Below, piece after piece: positions 26,931 through 33,991 of a stretch of DNA of 64,000 nucleotides (its first letter is position 1; each line of letters starts with the position of its first letter). This stretch comes from Marinobacterium arenosum (GTDB lineage Bacteria > Pseudomonadota > Gammaproteobacteria > Pseudomonadales > Balneatricaceae). The notes beneath the pieces are model-generated. The model searched no databases and had not been told where the DNA came from. It saw nothing but the letters and a program-made list of their open reading frames with translations. The position numbers and the translations under genes are program-made. The stretch lies in NCBI RefSeq assembly GCF_019795155.1, contig NZ_JAILYN010000020.1, forward strand, positions 1 to 64,000. The letters run 5' to 3'.

Positions 26931-28325
26931 CTACCATTCAAAACTGGCTATGCCCGAACCGCTGTCACTGTTGCCAGGTTCGGATGCATCACTCTGTTGC
27001 ACCGACGAAGCCTCCGGCTCCGACGGAAAATTCACGGCCGGCGCCGCCTCACCGTTCACCGGTGTTGGGGGCGGAGCGGGTTCGGATAGCGGCGCACTGC
27101 CGACTGCCTGCTGCTTATGCATCAGTTCCTGCACGCTGATCTGTGCTGCAGGAATCTCGGTCTTGTCGATGCTCTCCAGGCCCGCCAGCTGGGTAATTCG
27201 CCCCATCACCGCGCTGTTGTCGCCGACCATCTCGTTCAGCAGTTCCGGCAACGACATGTAGCCCCAACGGATCGCCCGCTCCAGCAGCATGTACACCGGG
27301 CTGTGCGGCTCGGTGCGATTGAAGAAATCAGCAATCTTGCGCAGTTCCTGGAACGCCTGGTCGCGGTTGTAGATCTCGCCGCTGGCAGCAAGGCTGACCA
27401 CCCCGGACACGGCCATCGGCTGAGCAGCTGGATTGGCATCTGCCGCTGCTGTTTCCGCAACCTCACCGTCGACATCCGGTTCAACGTCGGCAGCAGCCGG
27501 GGTCGCGGCCTCCTCGACCTTGTCCAGCGGCCAGGGCGTCAGGCTGTCGCCAACCATGTATCGCAGGGCGCCGATCAGTCGCTCGATACTCTCTTTGACG
27601 AACCGAAAGCTCGGCCCGCTGGCACCGTCCTGGCGGCATTTATCCGCGATCCGGCTCTCCAGCAGTTCGAGGCTGTCGAGAATACGCCCCAACGACAGGA
27701 CCGTTTCGGTCAGCTCCGCTTTTTCAGCCGGAAACGCCTGCAGCGCCTCGGTCTTCAGCTCGGCGAGCGCGCCCTTTTTCTCGGCCGAGAAATAACGGCT
27801 GTAGTCGATACCGCCGACCAGCGGGATCATCTGCAGCGGCATGTAGAGCAGGCCACTGTCCTGGGTATCGCCGATCAGCTGCAGCAGCGGCTTGATCCGG
27901 TTCTCCGCCCACTCCTGTTTGCGGCCCGCCTCGTCATCCGCCTTGAGCTTATCTTCCGGCGGCTTCGGGTTAAGGTCGGCCCAGTAGCGTTCGACGGCTT
28001 CGGCAAAGGTTTCCAATACCGCCGCCAGATTTGCCAACGGCGATCCGGCAAACAGCTGGGCGGTCGCCAGCCAACAGAACACCTCGACATCCTTCGAGGT
28101 TTCGGCCAGCGTCTGCTCGCACTGCCGGGCCAGCTCCTGCCAGTTGTTCTGGTTGGCATCCAGCAATGCCTCGTCGGATATCGCATCGGGCGACTCGATC
28201 AGCTGCCTGAACGAGGATTGCGCCATATTGAAGCTGTTGCGCAAACCGCGGTAGAGCGTGCGGTTACCTTTCAGATATTCCCCGCAGGGGGCGCTTTCGG
28301 TGACTGGATTGAGCAAATGTTCCAT
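26931..28325 (-). CDS. tssA: Type VI secretion protein TssA (ImpA-N domain)
   Basis: The N-terminus has the ImpA_N pattern (LLNPVTESAPCGEYLKG ... VEVFCWLATAQLF), and the C-terminal part has a conserved TssA segment (FFNRTEPHSPVYMLLERAIRWGYMSLPELL). The ATG at 28325 was preferred over a TTG at 28331, giving 464 aa. The last about 70 residues are Pro/Ala/Glu-rich and low complexity. TssA caps or primes tube-sheath polymerisation. Confidence 0.92.
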   Translation of the reverse strand: MEHLLNPVTESAPCGEYLKGNRTLYRGLRNSFNMAQSSFRQLIESPDAISDEALLDANQNNWQELARQCEQTLAETSKDVEVFCWLATAQLFAGSPLANLAAVLETFAEAVERYWADLNPKPPEDKLKADDEAGRKQEWAENRIKPLLQLIGDTQDSGLLYMPLQMIPLVGGIDYSRYFSAEKKGALAELKTEALQAFPAEKAELTETVLSLGRILDSLELLESRIADKCRQDGASGPSFRFVKESIERLIGALRYMVGDSLTPWPLDKVEEAATPAAADVEPDVDGEVAETAAADANPAAQPMAVSGVVSLAASGEIYNRDQAFQELRKIADFFNRTEPHSPVYMLLERAIRWGYMSLPELLNEMVGDNSAVMGRITQLAGLESIDKTEIPAAQISVQELMHKQQAVGSAPLSEPAPPPTPVNGEAAPAVNFPSEPEASSVQQSDASEPGNSDSGSGIASFEW

Positions 28326-28397
28326 CAGCAATCGACTCGATATCTGTTTATTTCTTCAATCAGCGCCACTCTCACAGCACTCCTTCGAAATCTGTCG

Positions 28398-29402
28398 TTA
28401 CACGCGGCCCCAGACTTCGTCCGGCCGCCCAGTGAAGCGGTATTTCAAGCCCAGCGCCTTGTAATGGCGGTAAGCCGCCGAGCTGCAGGTCAGCAATGCT
28501 CGACCGGCCTCGATCTGAGCCGGATTGTTGAACCTCAGCATCACGCTTCTATCTTTCAACTCATAACGACGTACGTATTGTTCGCCGCGGCTGTTGGTGA
28601 CTGTTCTCGCAACATAAAAGTTGTTCTTGACCAGCTCGAGCACCTTACGCGCTGCAGCCGCTTGTATTTCACGCCGGATGCACTCATTGCAGGCGTGGAC
28701 CAGCTTGGGACCGACCTTTTTCACCGTTTCCCTTGGCACCAGCAGGTCGGAGTTCGGTGCCGCCGGATCCCAAAGATCCCCGCCGATACGGATAATGTCG
28801 TAAAACGGGTGCCCGATGGATTTAGCCTTCAGGGTCCGGGTGACATTCAACTGCAGCTCGACGATATGTCCGCGACCACCACCTATATCCATCCACAGGA
28901 AAAATTTGATATCCCGATAACCCTGATCGGTCGGCCCCATCCCCCCTCTGATCGCGGGACGGTACCGGTTTTTCAACGCCCCTCGTTGCGCAGCAGCTGT
29001 GAAGCTCTGGAACTCCGGCTGATCACGTATGTAATCGCGTGCGGCATACATGTCTTCAAATGATTTGAACTCCAGCGTGGCACGGGCGATATCCTTGAGT
29101 TGCTCGACCTCTTTGCGCGGAAATTGCCGGGTCAGCTTGGCCTTGGCCGTTGCACGAGCTTTCAGCGGAGCCGTTTTAATAGACGCAGCGCCGGAAAAGT
29201 TCTTGGAAACACGTGACATGAATTTTCTGAGCATACGGTCGCCCGCCACGGCATCGCCGTATAGCTCGTCCAACTGCCGTTCAACCTGATAATCAATCGC
29301 CTCCGCTGCCGCATCGTTATCATCCAGCGAGAGGGTCAAATGCGCTGTGTTGATCTGGTTTCGTGTTCTGATCGGTTGTCGAAGCTGTCTAGTACCCGGC
29401 AT
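28398..29402 (-). CDS. Putative T6SS effector with RelA/SpoT-like nucleotide pyrophosphokinase fold
   Basis: This 334-aa protein has no signal peptide. It lies between PAAR and tssA in the T6SS operon, the usual position for cargo. Residues about 75-205 read like a RelA/SpoT synthetase domain: basic PLKARATAKAKL, KDIARATLEF (103-112), KNRYRP (144-149), GYRDIKF (161-167), ELQL (182-185; compare E(V/I)Q(I/L) of RSH enzymes) and AKSIGHPFYD (193-202). Such a domain would make (p)ppGpp, or (p)ppApp like the P. aeruginosa T6SS toxin Tas1. The C-terminal about 100 residues are unassigned. AGGA precedes the ATG. No immunity gene is visible next to it. The fold call is by eye and the toxin role is inferred. 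Confidence 0.65.
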   Translation of the reverse strand: MPGTRQLRQPIRTRNQINTAHLTLSLDDNDAAAEAIDYQVERQLDELYGDAVAGDRMLRKFMSRVSKNFSGAASIKTAPLKARATAKAKLTRQFPRKEVEQLKDIARATLEFKSFEDMYAARDYIRDQPEFQSFTAAAQRGALKNRYRPAIRGGMGPTDQGYRDIKFFLWMDIGGGRGHIVELQLNVTRTLKAKSIGHPFYDIIRIGGDLWDPAAPNSDLLVPRETVKKVGPKLVHACNECIRREIQAAAARKVLELVKNNFYVARTVTNSRGEQYVRRYELKDRSVMLRFNNPAQIEAGRALLTCSSAAYRHYKALGLKYRFTGRPDEVWGRV

Positions 29403-29525
29403 TGTTACAGTTCCTATTGTTCAATTCTTAATGCACGCCGCGCGTTTCACGTTCGGGCTGGCGCTTTTTGCAACTCAATCCATTGCCCCTCGCGCCGCGC
29501 CCAAACAGCCCAGTCGCGGACCCCG

Positions 29526-29816
29526 TTAGCCACCAATCATGACCGTCGGACAACCGGCGACGATGACACCGCCATGGGAGGTGGTATCACCCATTCGCGC
29601 CGCCGGTTTCTTGCCAATCAATACCGTGGCGCTGCCCTTGACGATGCTGTCCGGTGGCCCAACGCAGGTACAAAGCTCCCCGATGCACGCAGCCGGCATT
29701 TTGCCGATCAACACCTGCAAATTGCCCGGCCCGGAAATCGGCCCACCGACATGCGGCACCGTCCCCGTTACCAACGCACAGGTATGCATATCCGTCGATC
29801 GTGCTGCACAGGGCAT
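29526..29816 (-). CDS. PAAR-motif spike-tip protein
   Basis: This 96-aa standalone PAAR protein has the repeated PAAR pattern: GPGNLQVLIGKMPAACIGELCTCV, SIVKGSATVLIGKKPAARMGDTT and GGVIVAGCPTVMIGG. It caps the VgrG spike and can bind zinc through its His/Cys residues. With no C-terminal toxin domain it must act with a separate cargo; the RelA/SpoT-like gene directly downstream is the obvious candidate. Confidence 0.93.
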   Translation of the reverse strand: MPCAARSTDMHTCALVTGTVPHVGGPISGPGNLQVLIGKMPAACIGELCTCVGPPDSIVKGSATVLIGKKPAARMGDTTSHGGVIVAGCPTVMIGG

Positions 29817-29828
29817 AGCCTTTTCTCC

Positions 29829-30407
29829 CTATCCGTTTTTTGCCGCCTGCCCGGAACCGCCTTGAGCCAGGTCCAGCGCCATGGCAACCGCCCGCCGATT
29901 AAATTCATCAGAACCCCGCCATTCCGGAATCACCGCCGCGGTATTGATCGCCCCGGCGGCCGCCTTGGCATAGAGGAACTCCGGCGGCAGCACCACCGGT
30001 TGACCCGGCTCGCCCAGGCTGCCACTGCCATTCCAGAACACCGCCTGCGCCAGCCAGCCGGGTGCGCACTTGTGCCCCAAAGTCTCGGCCTGCTGCTCGG
30101 CCAGCCGACGCTTGGCTTCATCCGGATGCTGCACCCAGCGTTTGCAGTCGGCGATCACCCTCTGCTGTTCGGCTGTCCAGTCGGACATCCGCTGTTCCAG
30201 CGCCAGGCAGGCCCACCAGATCGTTTCGCGCATCGGCAGCGCATGACAGAGAAAGCCGACCAGATCGATATAAAGGTCGTTCGCCTGTAGCGCCTCGATC
30301 ACCTGCAGCGGCGCCATCTCGCCGGAAACGACGGTCGCAGCCTCTTCCGACAGTTCGAAACGCTGCAGAACCGGCTGACTTTGCGGGTAAGGGATTTTCT
30401 TCAGCAT
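29829..30407 (-). CDS. Small T6SS-associated protein between vgrG and PAAR (DUF6931-like?)
   Basis: This 192-aa soluble protein has no TM segment. It contains FLCHALPMRETIWWACLALE and a C-terminal RAVAMALDLAQGG. It resembles small proteins repeatedly found beside vgrG and PAAR genes and, as I recall, grouped as DUF6931; that label is uncertain. Its ATG shares one base with the vgrG stop (TGATG), so translation is coupled to VgrG. A role as adaptor or chaperone loading cargo onto VgrG-PAAR is plausible from position only. Confidence 0.65.
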   Translation of the reverse strand: MLKKIPYPQSQPVLQRFELSEEAATVVSGEMAPLQVIEALQANDLYIDLVGFLCHALPMRETIWWACLALEQRMSDWTAEQQRVIADCKRWVQHPDEAKRRLAEQQAETLGHKCAPGWLAQAVFWNGSGSLGEPGQPVVLPPEFLYAKAAAGAINTAAVIPEWRGSDEFNRRAVAMALDLAQGGSGQAAKNG

Positions 30408-32449
30408 CAGTTGATCATCACTATCGAGCCTTTAACCGTGGTACTGCCACTGGAGTTGATCTCCGCCGTGGCCGAGCCTTTCACCGTCGCCCCCACACTG
30501 CCCTTCAGCTCCGCATTCAAACCCGACGCTGCCAGGTCCGAGGTGGCTTTCAAACTCATCGAAGAACTGGATTTCAGGCTCATCGCACTGCTGGATTTGA
30601 GATCCACGGAGCCACCGGAGAGCGCTATGTCGCCACCATCCAGCTCGATTTTGGAACTGCCCGACAAACTGATGGTTTCACTCTCAATCTCGATCTTGGA
30701 GTCGGTCATCTTCAGCTTGCTGCCGCCGACCACCAGCTCCAGACTATCGCTGGCTTCCAGCTTGATCGTCTTACCCTTGCCCGAAATCGCTTCGGTGGCG
30801 GTCAGGCTGTAGTCTTTCTCGGTAGTAAGAGTGATATTTTCCTTGGTTTCCAGGCTGTAGTTCTTCTCGCCCTTGACGCTGATATCCTTGGTGACGGCGA
30901 TGCGTTTCTCAGCCGTCACCTTCTCATCGGCGTCATTCTCCACCTCGATCAGCAGGTCCTTGGCAGCGTGCAGATAGAGCTGCTCATTGTCCTTCTTGTC
31001 GTCGAAGCGCAGTTCGTTCGACTGCCCTTTCAGCTGGGTCTTGATACCGGACTGGGTGGTATCGGCCGTCGGATAGGGCGGCTTGTGCTTGCTGTTGTAC
31101 AGACTACCGGTGACCAGCGGTTGATCCGGGTCGCCATCCAGGAAACTGACCAACACCTCCTGGCCCGCGCGGGGGATAAACTGCAAGCCATAGCCGTTGC
31201 CGGCCATCGACTGTGCCACCCGGACGTAGCAACTGGTCTTGTCGCCACTGGCTTCGGTATCCCAGTGAAACTGGATACGGATCCGCCCCTCGGCGTCCGA
31301 TGCCGGCTCGGCATCGGTCTTGCCGGCTACGACCGCGCTCTGCATGCCGTAGACACGCGGCTTCTCCAGCCGTGCCGGATAGTAGAGATGATCCTGCGGG
31401 GTGCAGGTGAAGGTGCAGTACTGGCCAAATGCATTCCCTTTCTCAACCACGAATTCCTGTTCGAGCGCGACCACCAGGTAGTCGCCCAGCTGACTGCTAT
31501 CATGATGCGCCGCCAATTCCAGGTAGCGGGCTACCGCCAGTTCGGCGCTGTTGGTCTGGCCATCCACCAGGTGGTATTCCGAATCCAGCTGTGCGCGCTG
31601 GGTTTCGACCAACGGCTTGGCCAGATCATCAATGGCGCCGCTAATGCTGGCCGCCGGGTAACGATAATCGGCTAGCTTGGTATTAGAAGATAGCTTGTAT
31701 TTGGACGACTTGCTTTTACTGCTGACCAGCTTGCTTTGACTGTAATCGTAACCGGCCAGCTCCAGCGTAGCGGCGTGAAACTTATGTCGCGGCGCCCAAT
31801 TCTCGATGACTTCATAATTGCCGGAGGGCGAGTTGCAGTCGTCCAGCGAACACTTGCCGGTCGTTGCAAAAGGCTTGGCCGCATCATGCAGAATCAGCGT
31901 ATTGGACTCGTCATCCACGCCGAAGTGGTAATGCACCCCCTCTTCGGCCAGCAAGCGACTGACAAACTCCAGGTCTGTCTCGTTGAACTGCAGGCAGTAC
32001 TCGCGCTTGGTGGAGGGCATATCATCGACTTTGTACTGCCCTTTGAACCCCAGCTCATCGAAAATAGAGGTGACAATCTCCTTGGTGGACTGCTCCTGAA
32101 ACACACGATAATTACGGCTATAGGCCAACAGTGCCAGCCAGGGCTGAATTCTCAGACGGAAAACGGAATAGCGCTGCGGATCATCCGACAGCAGCGTCTG
32201 CACACCGGTGACCACACCCTTGAATGAGCGATCTGCGGAGCGCCCGGTACCGGGCGTACTGAAGACATCACAGGTCAGGGTTTCACCAAGCCAGGAGGAC
32301 GCCTCGACATCGACACATTGAACATCGGCCTCCAATTCAGCCAATTGCGACAGCGCTGACCAATACTTCAGCCGCACCAGCACATAGCTATTTCCCTTGG
32401 TGTCACTAACCACCAGGTTACTGCTCTGTGGATCAACCAGTATCCCCAT
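30407..32449 (-). CDS. vgrG: Type VI secretion spike protein VgrG (TssI)
   Basis: This is 680 aa from the ATG at 32449, which has AGGGA 8 nt upstream; the frame extends to a GTG at 32500. The N-terminal gp27-like part includes YCLQFNETDLEFVSRLLAEEGVHYHF, followed by a gp5 OB fold (GDPDQPLVTGSLYNSKHKPPY) and a C-terminal beta-helix rich in Ser/Lys repeats (LKSSSAMSLKSSSSMSLK). No extra effector domain follows the needle. It is the first gene of the operon. It shares one base with the next gene. Confidence 0.95.
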   Translation of the reverse strand: MGILVDPQSSNLVVSDTKGNSYVLVRLKYWSALSQLAELEADVQCVDVEASSWLGETLTCDVFSTPGTGRSADRSFKGVVTGVQTLLSDDPQRYSVFRLRIQPWLALLAYSRNYRVFQEQSTKEIVTSIFDELGFKGQYKVDDMPSTKREYCLQFNETDLEFVSRLLAEEGVHYHFGVDDESNTLILHDAAKPFATTGKCSLDDCNSPSGNYEVIENWAPRHKFHAATLELAGYDYSQSKLVSSKSKSSKYKLSSNTKLADYRYPAASISGAIDDLAKPLVETQRAQLDSEYHLVDGQTNSAELAVARYLELAAHHDSSQLGDYLVVALEQEFVVEKGNAFGQYCTFTCTPQDHLYYPARLEKPRVYGMQSAVVAGKTDAEPASDAEGRIRIQFHWDTEASGDKTSCYVRVAQSMAGNGYGLQFIPRAGQEVLVSFLDGDPDQPLVTGSLYNSKHKPPYPTADTTQSGIKTQLKGQSNELRFDDKKDNEQLYLHAAKDLLIEVENDADEKVTAEKRIAVTKDISVKGEKNYSLETKENITLTTEKDYSLTATEAISGKGKTIKLEASDSLELVVGGSKLKMTDSKIEIESETISLSGSSKIELDGGDIALSGGSVDLKSSSAMSLKSSSSMSLKATSDLAASGLNAELKGSVGATVKGSATAEINSSGSTTVKGSIVMIN

Positions 32450-33151
32450 TAACAGTTCCCTTTTTCCCCAGACATCATTGTTATCGGTATCCCTGGCCAC
32501 ATCCGGATGTCGACCGCTGTCGCTGCCGATATCACGTAGTAGAGCATCAACTTAAGGAGTATACCCACCCCCAGTTAACAAAATCAGCCAAAAAATGTCA
32601 TTCAATTGTTTCATATAATTTAACAATTAGACAATTGTTTAAACACTCTGAATGACTCGCTGTACTTTCACTCCACTAAAGCCTGGAACCAAGCCTGAAA
32701 TAAGCGAAAATCCGGCTGCGAACAGCCTTGTCGCTCGAACCTAAACCACCAAACAAAGCGCTCACATATACAACAATTCCTACCAAATGTAACAACAAGA
32801 CAACCTGACGGTAACATTCTATAAAACCTTCAAAGACTCTAAATTAGAGCTATCTTAAACAAGTACTCTTGAGTGGAATTACCTTAATCAGAAGTGCGCT
32901 GCTATGTTATCCTGCCAAAACCTAGCTGATGACCAAGCAGCTGGTTCCGGTGAATCCACACTTGATGCCATTGCAACGGTCAAGCGCCCGTTTGATTGAG
33001 CGTTAATAGCGATGACGGCTTAGTTGATCCGGCGAAAAGTGATTAAAAACCATTCGAACGGCGATAGCGTGCAGCCAAGTACCAAGCTACGGGTTGATAT
33101 CTGCACTCAATATGACGACTGCAATACCTGGGTTTAATCGAAGGGCCCCCG
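32450..33151. promoter_or_regulatory. Divergent AT-rich intergenic region upstream of vgrG and the sensor/MFS operon
   Basis: About 700 bp separates the T6SS operon from the divergent 33152 operon, and promoters for both must lie here. The stretch around 32560-32680 is markedly AT-rich, with repeated ACAATTG/CAATTG motifs (TTCAATTGTTTC, GACAATTGTTT). No sigma-54 -24/-12 element was recognised. AT richness would suit silencing by H-NS/MvaT-type proteins. No supported ORF or RNA gene was seen. Confidence 0.5.
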
Positions 33152-33991
33152 ATGAAAGCATTTCTTGAAGTACACCTGAAGCTGGTCATGACCATCTGGA
33201 TCATTCTGGTCAGCGTCCTGGGGCTGTTGTACCTGATGAACTACATGAAGTTCACCAGCCTGATGTCGACGGTGGTCTCCTCGCAACTACAGGTGATGTC
33301 AACATCGCTTGAACGCTCTATCATCCGGGCCGAACAGCTTGGCCTGCCGCTGAGCGAAATGGACAACCTGCCCGAACTGATGCAGCGGGCCAAGGGACGT
33401 GACGAGCAGGTCTCGGCACTTTACGTGATCGATCCTCAGGGCAAAGTACTGTTCGCCACCGACAGCAAGAGCCTCCCCCGGGAACATTCAGCACAGATTT
33501 TGCGCCGGGCCCTTAAAGGCGACGAACCCTTCTGGTCGCTGGAGGAGACAGACACGCTCTATAGCGGCCTGCAATTGTTTGACGGCACCGAGCAGTTGAT
33601 GGGCGGCATTGTCATCGCCTATGACAAGTCCAGCTACGGCAGCGTACTGGCGCAGGTGAAACTGCACCTGCTGGAGATGACGGTGATGATCTTCGGCGGT
33701 TTTGCCGTGTTGATCTTCATCGCGGTTCGGTTCGGCTTCGGTGACGTCAACGATGTGTTCAAGCTGATCTCGTCACAGCTGCCGAAGGAAAAGAACCACC
33801 CCTCCCCGCCGCAACCACAGCTCAAGCCGGGCTCCATGGCGTTCCGCTTCGCCGAACAGATCGACCAGAGCAACCGGATCAAGAAGCAACTGAACCAGGA
33901 GCTGGATGCGATGACCAGCGAGGTGAAACACCCCTCCCCGGCAGCCGATCAGCAGGCCGAACTCGATAAGAAGAGCACCATCCATGACTAA
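33152..33991 (+). CDS. Two-TM membrane protein with periplasmic sensor-like domain
   Basis: This 279-aa protein has TM1 at about residues 10-31, a periplasmic region of about 150 residues with a PAS/Cache-like stretch (VSALYVIDPQGKVLFATDSKSL and MGGIVIAYDKSSYGS), TM2 at about 175-197, and an 80-residue cytoplasmic tail that is Pro/Gln/Lys-rich with a possible coiled coil. No kinase, GGDEF, HAMP or methyl-accepting domain follows. It overlaps the next gene by 8 nt. It probably senses a periplasmic signal and passes it to the sensor-MFS fusion, but I do not recognise the family. Confidence 0.8.
   Translation: MKAFLEVHLKLVMTIWIILVSVLGLLYLMNYMKFTSLMSTVVSSQLQVMSTSLERSIIRAEQLGLPLSEMDNLPELMQRAKGRDEQVSALYVIDPQGKVLFATDSKSLPREHSAQILRRALKGDEPFWSLEETDTLYSGLQLFDGTEQLMGGIVIAYDKSSYGSVLAQVKLHLLEMTVMIFGGFAVLIFIAVRFGFGDVNDVFKLISSQLPKEKNHPSPPQPQLKPGSMAFRFAEQIDQSNRIKKQLNQELDAMTSEVKHPSPAADQQAELDKKSTIHD

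Noticed and set aside
27117-29063. A 648-codon plus-strand frame across tssA and the candidate effector
   Set aside because: It crosses two well-supported minus-strand genes and shows the composition of an antisense frame.
32450-33151. A sigma-54 promoter for the T6SS operon
   Set aside because: Many T6SS operons use sigma-54, but no GG-N10-GC element of the right type was seen upstream of vgrG by eye.
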